The notes beneath the pieces were generated by a model. That model had not been told where the DNA came from, searched no databases, and worked only from the letters and a program-made list of their open reading frames with translations. Positions 44,446 through 53,480 of a stretch of 64,000 bases of DNA are shown piece by piece; the stretch's first letter is position 1, and the number at the start of each line of letters is the position of its first letter. The DNA comes from DASRFR01 sp035651455 (GTDB lineage: Bacteria; Acidobacteriota; Terriglobia; Terriglobales; Acidobacteriaceae). The stretch spans positions 558,001-622,000 of the forward strand of contig DASRFR010000058.1 of assembly GCA_035651455.1 (NCBI GenBank). The letters run 5' to 3'. The position numbers were made by a program, and so were the translations under genes.

Positions 44446-45330
44446 ATGGTAACAAATAGGCCTAAGACAAAACTTCTTGTAGACGGTGGCGATCCCGAAG
44501 AAACGCTCCGGATTAAGACCTTGATCGGGTTTGTTGATGGGCAGACCACCAATCCCTCTCTGATCGCAAAAAATCCCGAGATTCAAAGGCGCCTCACAGC
44601 CGGTCGTCAGTTGAGTGAGCAAGAAGAAAAGGACGCATACAAGGATATTGTGCAAAGCATCTCGCAACTCGTCGGAGACGCAGGCGTGTCCATTGAGGTA
44701 TTCGCAGATCTTGATAGCCGTGCCGAGGAGATGCTCGCCCAGGGCCAGGAAATGTTTACCTGGATTCCCAATGCCTATGTGAAATATCCGTGCACCCACG
44801 AGGGTTTGCGAGCCGCAGAGACGTCGGTGCAAAAGAGCATTCGGGTCAATATGACTCTGTGCTTTTCGCAGGCACAAGCCGCTGCCGTATATGCTGCAAC
44901 ACGGGGATCCAAGGAGCCGGTGTACGTATCACCATTTGTCGGACGGCTCGATGATCAAGGCGAAGACGGCATGGACCTTGTCCGAAATATCAAGAAAATG
45001 TACGAACGCAGCGATGGCCATGTGCATGTGCTGGCCGCAAGCATACGCACCATCAACCATTTGCTTTGTTCCTTCTTTCTAGGTGCTGAGCTGGCAACCG
45101 TGCCAAGCAAGGTTTTACAGGAATGGGCAGCAGCCGGGTTTCCTATGCCGGACCAGGATTTCAAGTACAAAGCGGTCGACGCGAAGGGCAAGGCCGTGAA
45201 ACCGATCCCGTACCAAGAACTGGATTTGGACCAGCCGTGGGAGAGCTTCGACCTTGCACACGAACTCACAACCAAGGGCATTCAGAAATTTGTGGCTGAT
45301 TATAGGAGCACTCTGAAACGGTCGGCATAG
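44446..45330 (+). CDS. tal: Transaldolase family protein
   Basis: 294 aa from the ATG at 44446 with GGAGG 8 nt upstream. TIM barrel with LVDGGDPEETLRIKTLIGFV, DGQTTNPSLIAKNPE, the Schiff-base Lys in YVKYPCTHEGLRAA, RVNMTLCFSQAQA and PVYVSPFVGRLDD. This is the transaldolase / fructose-6-phosphate aldolase family; the insert pattern fits a classic transaldolase of the pentose phosphate pathway, here away from other pathway genes. Confidence 0.88.
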   Translation: MVTNRPKTKLLVDGGDPEETLRIKTLIGFVDGQTTNPSLIAKNPEIQRRLTAGRQLSEQEEKDAYKDIVQSISQLVGDAGVSIEVFADLDSRAEEMLAQGQEMFTWIPNAYVKYPCTHEGLRAAETSVQKSIRVNMTLCFSQAQAAAVYAATRGSKEPVYVSPFVGRLDDQGEDGMDLVRNIKKMYERSDGHVHVLAASIRTINHLLCSFFLGAELATVPSKVLQEWAAAGFPMPDQDFKYKAVDAKGKAVKPIPYQELDLDQPWESFDLAHELTTKGIQKFVADYRSTLKRSA

Positions 45331-45510
45331 TAGTCTACAGACGCTCGTAGCTATCGCTGTTTGCGACGACGAATTGAGTGCGCTGTCTTACGCGGTCTGC
45401 AATCATGGGCTGAGCTCTCTTTATCTTCTTCGCGATTGTGCCAGCCGCCCACGTCCAGAGCCAAGCGGTACGCTTCTTTAAGTTTAATCGGGCAGTTCGC
45501 GGAGGGAATA

Positions 45511-47178
45511 TTGATCTCGTTCGATCCGGCACACAGAGCGGTCCACTACCCGCCTGATCGCCGATTTCGTATCCGGATTCGACCGTCCATCCTGATCGGA
45601 ATCGGTATCGCGATCCTCTCTGTAATCGCGGCGTCTTGGATAGAAGTCGCTGTGGCCGGGCTGCCTCATGTTCCAGCCGTTCCTCAGATATATCCCGACA
45701 ACTTCGCAGGGCCGCACGGGTTTCCAGTTTGGGTTCGTTACTGCCACTTCTTCAATTTCCTTTTTGTGATGATGCTGATTCGCAGCGGTCTGTCCATCCT
45801 GATGGATCATCCTCGTTTGTATTTCAACGATGGCTGCACGCCGGGCAGCGAATGGATTAGGCTTACACCGATAAAAGTCCCACGCGATCGCATCTGGACC
45901 GCGAAAGACGACGCCCGTTATATTTCGCCGATGGTGGGGACGCCGGGCTACCGACACACAATTGGTATTGCGCGGGTTTGGCACTTCATCGACGTTCACG
46001 GCTTCATCGTCACCGGCATTCTCTTCGTCATCATGCTCTTCGATACTGAGCAGTGGCGGCGTATTGTGCCAACTTCGCCCCTCGTCCTCGTACAGGCCTG
46101 GAACACGTGGGTGCACTACGCAACGTTTCACCTGCCGCCGGAGCCAAATGGGTTTTATGGGTACAACGCACTGCAGCAGATTGCCTATTTCACCGTCGTC
46201 TTTGTCTTCGGCCCTATGGCGATTCTTACAGGGATCGCCATGTCGCCGGCCGTGGTGAATCGATTCCCCTGGTACGCACGGATCTTTGGTGGGAGGCAAT
46301 CGGCCCGGTCGATTCACTTCCTTACCATGTTCAGCTTCCTTGCATTCCTTGTCGTGCACGTCACTTTGATCGTGATGACCGGATTTGCGCGGAATATGAA
46401 CCACATTGTGTTGGGCACAGATGATCAGACGCTTCTGGGGATGTATCTCGGGTTTGTGGGCATAGGCGCAGTTGTCCTTTCGTGGATCGTGGCACACTAC
46501 ATCTCATGGAACCACCCGCGCGGACTGCAGCATGCGCTCAAGTCGGTGACTTATCCGATGCAGCTTCTTACGTTGAATCGATTGACGCCGCAGCAGAGGT
46601 ATGCCGAACAGGAAATCTCGCCCTATTTCTGGCCCAACGGCAAAATGCCAATCCGGGATGATTGGAAGCTCCTGGCTGAAACCGGCTTCGAGCATTTCCG
46701 GCTCAAGGTGGGAGGCCTTGTCGAGAAGCCCGTCGAGCTTTCTCTTGCTGACCTGCAGAAGTTGGGTGAGACCGAACACATCACCATGCATCATTGCATC
46801 CAGGGATGGAGCGGAATCGCCAAGTGGAGCGGCATTCCCATGAAGGCGCTCATCGAATTAGTGCAGCCTAAACCGGAAGCCAGGGTTGTCGCCTTTTTTT
46901 CCTTCGGCGAAGCGCTCTACGGTGGCCCCTATTACGACACCCAAACGCTGGAGAATGTGCTCAAGCCGCAATGTCTCCTCGCATCGCGAATGAACGGACT
47001 ACCGCTTCAGCAGGTATATGGAGCGCCCCTGCGACTGCGAGTGGAGAACCAACTTGGCTACAAGATGGTCAAATGGATCGAGCGTATTGAGTTTATCGAG
47101 TCGGAGAAAACGCTTGGCAAAGGAGAGGGCGGCAAAAACGAGGACGACGAATATTTCGACCTGCTGCCCAACATCTGA
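45511..47178 (+). CDS. Cytochrome b561-like membrane domain fused to sulfite-oxidase-type molybdopterin domain
   Basis: 555 aa from the TTG at 45511, chosen because GGAGGG lies just upstream and a longer N terminus would be hydrophilic junk. Residues about 20-320 form a di-haem cytochrome b-like membrane part with several helices and His residues. Residues about 350-555 are the sulfite oxidase/MsrP-type molybdopterin domain, with the Mo-ligating Cys in TMHHCIQGWSGIAKWSGIP. It resembles MsrP and MsrQ in one chain, so it may pass quinone electrons to a molybdenum site, for example to reduce oxidised methionine. Direction and substrate are inference. Confidence 0.85.
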   Translation: MISFDPAHRAVHYPPDRRFRIRIRPSILIGIGIAILSVIAASWIEVAVAGLPHVPAVPQIYPDNFAGPHGFPVWVRYCHFFNFLFVMMLIRSGLSILMDHPRLYFNDGCTPGSEWIRLTPIKVPRDRIWTAKDDARYISPMVGTPGYRHTIGIARVWHFIDVHGFIVTGILFVIMLFDTEQWRRIVPTSPLVLVQAWNTWVHYATFHLPPEPNGFYGYNALQQIAYFTVVFVFGPMAILTGIAMSPAVVNRFPWYARIFGGRQSARSIHFLTMFSFLAFLVVHVTLIVMTGFARNMNHIVLGTDDQTLLGMYLGFVGIGAVVLSWIVAHYISWNHPRGLQHALKSVTYPMQLLTLNRLTPQQRYAEQEISPYFWPNGKMPIRDDWKLLAETGFEHFRLKVGGLVEKPVELSLADLQKLGETEHITMHHCIQGWSGIAKWSGIPMKALIELVQPKPEARVVAFFSFGEALYGGPYYDTQTLENVLKPQCLLASRMNGLPLQQVYGAPLRLRVENQLGYKMVKWIERIEFIESEKTLGKGEGGKNEDDEYFDLLPNI

Positions 47179-47627
47179 TGCGCGTCGAACAACTACCATC
47201 GATGGAGCCGTCCAGCGCCTGTCACGGGCTTCCCTTCAGCCAGTCCTGTGTTGGAGTGCTTGGTGCAGGTAAACCATAACCACACCGGTCCCGACTGCGA
47301 TCCCTAAGAGTGCAATGTACCCTACCCAGAGGGCCACGCCGAAGTTGTATCCCAGCCCTCACTCAAGGAGGAGCCCGCCAGACCTGGCGTAGAGTGTCGG
47401 GAAGAATCAGGAGCGGCCTCAGTGGCAGACTTAAGAACGATGCAGAGAGGCGATAAGATAACAAGAAAAACGGTGGCAGGATGATCTCCAACCGCTCTTT
47501 GGCACAGTGCACGTAGGCGGACGGACCACGCTGCCGTAACACAGGGGTCGCCAAGTCCCCATCGATACGCGATTTCGTTATTCAACCCAGCGCTTTCGGT
47601 CTAATAACAATCGCGGAGCGCAAGTTG
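47179..47627. other. Intergenic region between convergent genes
   Basis: About 450 bp. A leftward frame at 47236-47337 would encode a 33-residue single membrane helix (VGYIALLGIAVGTGVVMVYL) starting at a GTG, without a ribosome-binding site. Nothing else recognised. Confidence 0.3.
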
Positions 47628-48515
47628 TCACTCCGCCGGCGCGTAAACCGATCGGCTATGCGCATTTTCTTTCCGCATTACCTTTGGCAACTCGACGGTT
47701 TTGATCTGCTTGGCGAGGCCGAGCATTTTGAGAGCCCAGATTGCGTACCAATTCATGTCGACTTCGTACCACTTCAAGCCGTGACGGGACGAAGTGGGAT
47801 TCGCATGGTGATTGTTGTGCCAGCCTTCGCCGAATGTCAGTAGCGCCACGAGCCAATTGTTAGTGGACATGTCACGGGTTGAGAAACGCCGGGAGCCCCA
47901 CTTGTGCGTAGCCGAATTCACGAGCCAGGTTGCATGCAAGCCGAACACCGTGCGGGCAAAAATTCCCCACATCAGGAACGGCAGACCACCGATCGCAAGC
48001 AGTACGATCCCGAGCACGACCAGCGGCACGTAGTGGTACTTCGTGATCCACACGTGGAATTTGTCTTTTGCAAGATCGGGCACGTAGTGCACGAGGGTCG
48101 TAGTATCGTGATGCATGGACTTTCCCGTCAGGATCCAGCCCATATGCGCCCACCACGTACCATTCTGCGGGGAATGTGGATCGCCTTCTCTGTCAGAGTA
48201 CTTGTGATGGATACGATGCGTGGCTACCCAAAAAATCGGCCCGCCCTGAAGCGTCAGAGTCGCGCAGAGGGTGAGAAGGTATTCCACCCATTTGGGTGTC
48301 TTGTAGCCACGATGCGTGAGCAGGCGATGATAACCCATGCCGATGCCCAGGCTTCCGGAGACCCACCACAAGAAAGCCGCAACCAACAGTGCCTTCCAAG
48401 TAAAGAAGAACAAGGCCGCGATTGCCCCTATGTGGAAAACAGCCATAAAGAAAGCTGTAACCCAGTTGACTTGGTTGTCGTTTGACAGCTCTTTGGCGAT
48501 CGTCTCGATCTTCAT
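47628..48515 (-). CDS. Acyl-CoA/acyl-lipid delta-9 desaturase
   Basis: 295 aa from the ATG at 48515. The three His boxes are intact: HRLLTH, HRIHHKYSD and EGWHNNHHANP, which bind the di-iron centre; four membrane helices surround them. The enzyme introduces a cis double bond into fatty acyl chains and so adjusts membrane fluidity. It needs an electron donor not seen nearby. Longer N termini do not resemble the family. Confidence 0.92.
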   Translation of the reverse strand: MKIETIAKELSNDNQVNWVTAFFMAVFHIGAIAALFFFTWKALLVAAFLWWVSGSLGIGMGYHRLLTHRGYKTPKWVEYLLTLCATLTLQGGPIFWVATHRIHHKYSDREGDPHSPQNGTWWAHMGWILTGKSMHHDTTTLVHYVPDLAKDKFHVWITKYHYVPLVVLGIVLLAIGGLPFLMWGIFARTVFGLHATWLVNSATHKWGSRRFSTRDMSTNNWLVALLTFGEGWHNNHHANPTSSRHGLKWYEVDMNWYAIWALKMLGLAKQIKTVELPKVMRKENAHSRSVYAPAE

Positions 48516-48792
48516 GATGTCTTTCACTACTTCATTAGATTGGCGCGACGATTGGAGTGACGGGCCCTGCTGTGTAATAGTTCGGTAATCGCGGAGTAGG
48601 GTTTGGAAATGACGTACAGAAGCCCGAGGCACCGACGAACTCACTCAGCACCTGAGGATTTGCGAGGAGCGGCAAAGCTATATTTGCTGCCCATACCTCT
48701 CGGCCATGATGCCGGAGCCGGTGACGCCCGTCTCCGAACTTGGGGTTTCCGCATGCAGAGCTCCGCCACGTCCAATGAGCCTGCACACCGGT

Positions 48793-49620
48793 TCAGAAGT
48801 TATAGCCGATAATCACGCGCAGTTTCGGCGCAGGCCCTGAGTACAAGCTGGTTTTCAGTTCCACAAAGGTGCCTTTACGGGATTGCACTCCTGCTAATAC
48901 ATTCAGGCCGGTTTCGTAATCGAAGTTGCCAAAGTCAATTTGTCGCCCTGACTGGAAATTCTGGTGGATGAAAATCATGGCCGGTCCGGCGCCGACGTAG
49001 GGAGTCCAATTCCCCGTTCGATTCGCAGCCGAGAATCGATATACACCCTCGAAGTTCAAAGCTATTAGGTCAGTGACTTCTCCGAATGCGAACTCCGCAT
49101 TGGGCCGGAACAATACTCTTGGATGCAAAATTGGCCCTATCTGCGATTGAACGCCAAAGGAAAAGAGTTCGGGGTCAAATGCGGCACCCGCGCGAACGCC
49201 TATGCGCCAGCGCCGGCTTTCGCGCTTGATGTCGCTCTCAATCTCGCGAACCTTCTCGGGCACGGGAGCAGCCTGAGCGCCCTTGTCGACTGACGCACCG
49301 GAGAGTGCTGGCGCCGACACCAAGGTGACGTTGCTGGCGACCCGGGTGCCGTTTTCGTCCGCAGGCCCGGCCGTAACCCGGGCGCGCGCGCCGGGCGCGA
49401 GCGATGCGGGCCGTCCTGCGTTACGGTCGTATGTGAATAACTGATATAGGTTGTCGTCGGTGCGCACGACTAAAGTATTTCGCGTCGAGGACACGATAGT
49501 GCCCTCTACGGCGTTGTTATTGGCAGGCTGAGAAGATGAAGTATTTTCCTGGCATTCAGCTGAAACCGCGACGAAGGTTGAGACGAAAAGCAGGGAGCAG
49601 GCCAGAATCAGCACGCGCAT
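48793..49620 (-). CDS. Secreted outer-membrane beta-barrel-like protein
   Basis: 275 aa from the ATG at 49620 with GAGAGG upstream. Signal peptide (MRVLILACSLLFVSTFVAVS), an N-terminal OB-like segment (VEGTIVSSTRNTLVVRTDDN) that resembles a small periplasmic domain, a linker, then an opacity-protein-like barrel (RRWRIGVRAGAAFDPELFSF, TPYVGAGPAMIFIHQNF) ending in Phe (VIIGYNF), typical for outer membrane insertion. Ligand unknown. Confidence 0.8.
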   Translation of the reverse strand: MRVLILACSLLFVSTFVAVSAECQENTSSSQPANNNAVEGTIVSSTRNTLVVRTDDNLYQLFTYDRNAGRPASLAPGARARVTAGPADENGTRVASNVTLVSAPALSGASVDKGAQAAPVPEKVREIESDIKRESRRWRIGVRAGAAFDPELFSFGVQSQIGPILHPRVLFRPNAEFAFGEVTDLIALNFEGVYRFSAANRTGNWTPYVGAGPAMIFIHQNFQSGRQIDFGNFDYETGLNVLAGVQSRKGTFVELKTSLYSGPAPKLRVIIGYNF

Positions 49621-50244
49621 GTTTATCCTCTCACCGCTGGCCGCTCGGTAAGGATCAATCCTGGCGGACTTGCGATGACAAAAGACTAGTGGGTGCCCGC
49701 GTTTTGAGTCGATACGGTACCCACCGGATTTTTGCAAAATTCCAAGGGTAAACTGGCCATCGGGTGAAGAAGCAGAGGCGCAGGCGGGGTCGGTGCTGCG
49801 AGCCTCTATTTATGCTGTGCTCGTCATGCTGTGCTCGTCCTGGTTATTTATCACGCCGTGAGAGGCCGACGAGCGCGAGAGTAGAAACAGGCGGAACGAG
49901 TCTCCGGAGTCATCCCTGCCCCGACTACGCTGCCCGGACTTGGGCTCGCACCAGGGTCTTTTGACTGTTCACTCCGTCGCAGCGCGGATATCTGTCCCGG
50001 GGGCCTATTCTGCGCGGGCTGCTGTTCTTGTTTTGTTCTAGCATCGCCAAATTCGGTTGTTGTCAGAAGAATGATCATTTCTTCTTCGGTACACGCTGGT
50101 TTCGCAATAAGTTGCCAAAGTCCATCTGTCGCCTTGACTGGAAACTCCGGGGGTTGAAAACCGCAAGAACATTCGCTTCGGCCGGTCAAGACGGACGATC
50201 AGCTAGACCTGCAGGGGTAGGTCCCTCCCATTGGTTTCCGTGCT
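49621..50244. other. Intergenic region with a short tandem duplication
   Basis: About 620 bp without a convincing gene. ATGCTGTGCTCGTC is duplicated in tandem (49812-49825, 49826-49839). Confidence 0.35.
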
Positions 50245-50658
50245 TTAGTGCTTCCCGGTCTGCTCGATCTTGGATAAGAGTGCCTGTATTTCTGAAAGTG
50301 CAGCGGCGTCTCCCTTTGCCAGATCCGCCGTGATCTGATCGCGGGTTGCCAAAGTGTCACGAAGCAAGTTGCGAAGCGCGGGATCTGCCGTGCTGCTCTG
50401 AATTCGCTGCGCCTGATCGAAGAACTCTTTCGAGTCCTCCCCTGCTTTTCCGTAGTTCTTTTGCACGGCCTCCAGAAACATTGCTGTCGCTGTGTCACGA
50501 AGCTGCGACAATTGTTCTCCGGCCTGACAGAAGCCCAATTGTTTTGTCGAGGCAGACAATTCATGCTGTGCCTGCTGCAGTCTGGCATATTGCAGGATGA
50601 ATCCAGCAAGAAATCCAACAATCAACAACACAAACCAAAGAACGAGTCTACGTTGCAT
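50245..50658 (-). CDS. Membrane-anchored helical protein, last gene of the KaiC-like operon
   Basis: 137 aa from the ATG at 50658 with GGGAAGAG upstream. One N-terminal membrane helix (LVLWFVLLIVGFLAGFILQY) followed by long amphipathic helices (QQAQHELSASTKQLGFCQAG, DQAQRIQSSTADPALRNLLR) that probably form a periplasmic helical bundle, like a sensor or adhesion stalk. No known family. Lies 71 bp after the KaiC-like gene on the same strand. Confidence 0.65.
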   Translation of the reverse strand: MQRRLVLWFVLLIVGFLAGFILQYARLQQAQHELSASTKQLGFCQAGEQLSQLRDTATAMFLEAVQKNYGKAGEDSKEFFDQAQRIQSSTADPALRNLLRDTLATRDQITADLAKGDAAALSEIQALLSKIEQTGKH

Positions 50659-50729
50659 TGCTCTTCCCTCCACGCCCTTCAATCTCAGCCAGGTCACTTT
50701 GTGCGACTAGCTTTATCCCGGGCTGCTTC

Positions 50730-52232
50730 TTATGTTTTGCCCTTCGCTTTCGGTTTATGTGAGTGCTCTTCATTATTGCCGGATCGGCTCAAATGCTCAG
50801 GAATTCCGGTGATAAGGCCTTGATAATCCGTGAGGCGGGCACCCATGATGACCACACCCTTGGAAGTGATTTCATATTCGCGGATATCTTTGCTATGGTT
50901 GCCACCGCGCATCTTGATAACGACCATGATCTTGCGAAGCTGGCCGTCGATGCATACGTACCGAAGCCGGATAATGTCATCGGTAAGAAAGGAAATCGAA
51001 TAGGTACTGAACGGGAATTCCGTGAAAGACTCGTTCACCTCAACCGTGCTTAGAATCGTCACTCCGACGCCCGTCAAGGCGGTTATCATCCGGTAGAGCG
51101 ATTCGCGAAAGTCCGCGCGGAAGCCGGGTGCCAGCGCCATCTCAAAGCCCGCCAGCGAATCAATCACCAAGCGTTTGGCGCCAATCTTCTGGACCGCTTC
51201 GAGAATCTCCTGCATGGTTTCATCCACCGAGAGGTCCAGCGGACGGAGGTAGAGGATTTCGAGTTTCTTCTCTTTTCGCGGCGTCTTCAAATCCAGACCA
51301 AAACTGCTGGCCCGCTCCGCATACTCTTGCGGTCGTTCTTCAAAGACCACCACAATCCCCGGATCGCCCTGGCGTATGCCCTCAGCAATGAATTGGGTCG
51401 CCAAGACTGATTTTCCCGTTCCCGAAGCGCCCGCTACCAAGACACTATCCCCTTCGGGAATTCCCCCGCCGAGCATCTTGTCCAATTCCGGAATACCGAT
51501 GGAAAGGCGCCGTGGACTGGGTATCTTCCTTGCCAGTCCGGTCAGCCCAAGAGTGCGCGAAAAGGCTTGCAGACCAGCATGGGTAATGCGAAAGGTGTGC
51601 AGTCCGGGCACGGACGCCTGCCCGCGCTGTTTCACGATCTGGAGCTTGCGCACAATGGAATTTCGCTCCGCAGCCTGGTAAAGCCAAAAGAGGCCATCGG
51701 AGACCGTGAAAACGGGATTGTCACGGATCTCACCCTCGACATATTCGCCGACCAGAAAAGTCGTGGCTTGCCAACTCGTCAGGAGCAGGGCTAGTCGCTG
51801 AATGAAAGATTGCAGCTCCACTTCCGTTGTGCCGCCCTGCGCTTTCCGCACCACGGTGCGAAAGGAGTCCACCACCACGACGCCGGGGCTCGCTTTCTCA
51901 ACCTCCTTCGTAATCTCCTCTAAGACTGCGTCGAGATCCTTCTCCAACACAACCTCGCTCAAGTTGATAAAGCGAACGGCGTTGTTTAACTTGGCCTGGT
52001 CGAAAAACGTGTACTGTTGCTGGTATCGCAGCATTTTGATGGCGGGTTCACCGAGGATAGTGAAATACAACGCGGGACGCTCTGGCGTCGCGTTGGCGAA
52101 TACGATTTGGTGGGCCAGCGTGGTCTTGCCGCTTCCCGGCGCGCCCGCGATGATATTAAAGGAAAATTCCGGGAGACCGCCGCCCAGGATTTCATCGAGG
52201 CCCGGGACCCCGGTCGGCAGTTTGTTTATCAT
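50730..52232 (-). CDS. KaiC-like double RecA-domain ATPase
   Basis: 500 aa from the ATG at 52232 (MINKLPTGVPGLDEILGGGL); an upstream extension is possible. Two tandem KaiC domains, each with Walker A: GAPGSGKTT (about 30-38) and GASGTGKSV in the second half, with the KaiC-type starts PTGVPGLDEILGGG and SIGIPELDKMLGGGIPEG and the Glu pair VVFEERPQEY. Without KaiA or KaiB nearby it is a KaiC-related signalling ATPase of the kind widespread outside cyanobacteria. It is third in an operon with two paralogous unknown proteins upstream and a membrane protein downstream. Confidence 0.88.
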   Translation of the reverse strand: MINKLPTGVPGLDEILGGGLPEFSFNIIAGAPGSGKTTLAHQIVFANATPERPALYFTILGEPAIKMLRYQQQYTFFDQAKLNNAVRFINLSEVVLEKDLDAVLEEITKEVEKASPGVVVVDSFRTVVRKAQGGTTEVELQSFIQRLALLLTSWQATTFLVGEYVEGEIRDNPVFTVSDGLFWLYQAAERNSIVRKLQIVKQRGQASVPGLHTFRITHAGLQAFSRTLGLTGLARKIPSPRRLSIGIPELDKMLGGGIPEGDSVLVAGASGTGKSVLATQFIAEGIRQGDPGIVVVFEERPQEYAERASSFGLDLKTPRKEKKLEILYLRPLDLSVDETMQEILEAVQKIGAKRLVIDSLAGFEMALAPGFRADFRESLYRMITALTGVGVTILSTVEVNESFTEFPFSTYSISFLTDDIIRLRYVCIDGQLRKIMVVIKMRGGNHSKDIREYEITSKGVVIMGARLTDYQGLITGIPEHLSRSGNNEEHSHKPKAKGKT

Positions 52233-52249
52233 CACTCTATCGTGTGCGC

Positions 52250-52681
52250 TCAAGCTTTCCACTCCTTCTCGGAAACGCGGCCGTCGAAGGCGGCCTGCGG
52301 CCACACATCCTGAACCAGTCGCAACGTTAAACCCTCGCCAATGAAAGTGAGGAGCAGCCCGATTAACTGAGCAATGAGAACGGCTCCTCCGTCCCTGGCC
52401 TGTTGCTTGTCAATCTGCGACTCCAGTTCGTCTAGACCCTTTAAGGAGCCATCCGCCGCCACCTGTACCCCGCTAAGGCTGGGAGCTTCCGCCGTGGCCA
52501 GCGTCAGAGCACGAGAAAGCAGCGAGCGAAAACCGACAACTCCCGCGAGTGTAATAAGGGGACGACGCAGCTTCGCACAAACGCGAAAAGCCGGAGACTC
52601 CGCTGGCTCGGAGTTCTCGCCCGCAACGGTTTCGTAAGTAAGAAGGCGTTGGGCCAAATGTCGCGACTCTGGAAGACTCAC
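52250..52681 (-). CDS. Unknown protein, paralogue B of the KaiC-operon pair
   Basis: 143 aa, GTG start at 52681 with AAAAGGA upstream. Close paralogue of the next gene upstream; shared blocks are AFRVCxxLRxPL, LAGVxGFRSLLSRALTLAxA, EAPSLxxVQVAADGSLxGLD and a C-terminal hydrophobic helix (LIAQLIGLLLTFIGEGLTLR). Mostly helical. 17 bp before the KaiC-like start, so it is cotranscribed. No known family; its pairing with KaiC suggests a partner or effector. Confidence 0.7.
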   Translation of the reverse strand: MSLPESRHLAQRLLTYETVAGENSEPAESPAFRVCAKLRRPLITLAGVVGFRSLLSRALTLATAEAPSLSGVQVAADGSLKGLDELESQIDKQQARDGGAVLIAQLIGLLLTFIGEGLTLRLVQDVWPQAAFDGRVSEKEWKA

Positions 52682-52716
52682 AAATTCCTTTTCCGTGCAG
52701 GGCGCGAACGCTGTAC

Positions 52717-53322
52717 TCAGTTCGGCTTGGGGCTCTTAACAGCCGCCACTACCGCCAATACCGTCGCCGTGTTTAGGACGTTTCCCGAGATAGTCATCAG
52801 CGCTTCCGTGACCGGCGGATATTGCTCCGCCAGTCCTTGCAGACGCGCGCTGACGCCTTGGAGATCATCGACTTCGTTGAGAATCGCTTCAAAGCCGATA
52901 GGTATGCCGCTCTTCGAGTGGAACCTAAATTCTGGGAGAATTTCAGATGTCACCAGCTGCAACGTCATAGCTTCGCCAACAACTCGGACAAGCAGCCCCA
53001 GTAGATGGGTAATGAGAATGACTCCTGCCTCCCTGGCCTGTTCCGCGTCAGTTTCGGGAGGAAGCTCGTCCAGACCCTGCAATGAGCCATCCGCCGCGAC
53101 CTGCACCGCGATAAGACTGGGAGCTTCCGCCCGGGCCAGCGTCAGAGCACGAGAAAGGAGCGAGCGAAAACCGGCAACTCCCGCGAGCGCACATAGAGGC
53201 TGGCGCAAAGTCTCGCAGACGCGAAAGGCCGCGAATTCCGTCGGCTCAGATGTGTTGCCCGCAGCGTTTTGGTGAGCAAGAAGGCGCTGGGCCAAATCTC
53301 GCGTCTGTGAAGGAAGCATCAT
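52717..53322 (-). CDS. Unknown protein, paralogue A of the KaiC-operon pair
   Basis: 201 aa from the ATG at 53322 (MMLPSQTRDLAQRLLAHQNA). The first 130 residues match paralogue B; the C-terminal extension of about 60 residues (NEVDDLQGVSARLQGLAEQY, then LNTATVLAVVAAVKS) adds a coiled coil and a hydrophobic tail. It is the first gene of the KaiC-like operon; 35 bp separate it from paralogue B. Tandem duplication followed by loss or gain of the extension is likely. Confidence 0.7.
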   Translation of the reverse strand: MMLPSQTRDLAQRLLAHQNAAGNTSEPTEFAAFRVCETLRQPLCALAGVAGFRSLLSRALTLARAEAPSLIAVQVAADGSLQGLDELPPETDAEQAREAGVILITHLLGLLVRVVGEAMTLQLVTSEILPEFRFHSKSGIPIGFEAILNEVDDLQGVSARLQGLAEQYPPVTEALMTISGNVLNTATVLAVVAAVKSPKPN

Positions 53323-53480
53323 TTCCTTTCCGTCGCCGTGCAAAATGCGGATGACACCCAGACGTGAAGAGTTCACGTTAATGTTACCCGCTTCGGGACT
53401 TGCTTGGATAGAGCCTGTACCTGCTTCATCGCGCGGTGCGTACGCCTTCGCTGTACAGCCAGTCGGGATGATACGGCGCG

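Noticed and set aside
45484..46497. 337-codon antisense frame under the b561/molybdopterin gene
   Set aside because: Composition rich in His/Asp/Arg, no domain, shadow of a high-GC gene.
47236..47337. 33-residue single-helix membrane peptide
   Set aside because: GTG start without a ribosome-binding site; could be a relic, not supported as a gene.
49812..49839. 14-bp tandem duplication ATGCTGTGCTCGTC
   Set aside because: Only two copies, in non-coding DNA; ordinary slippage, not a CRISPR or iteron array.
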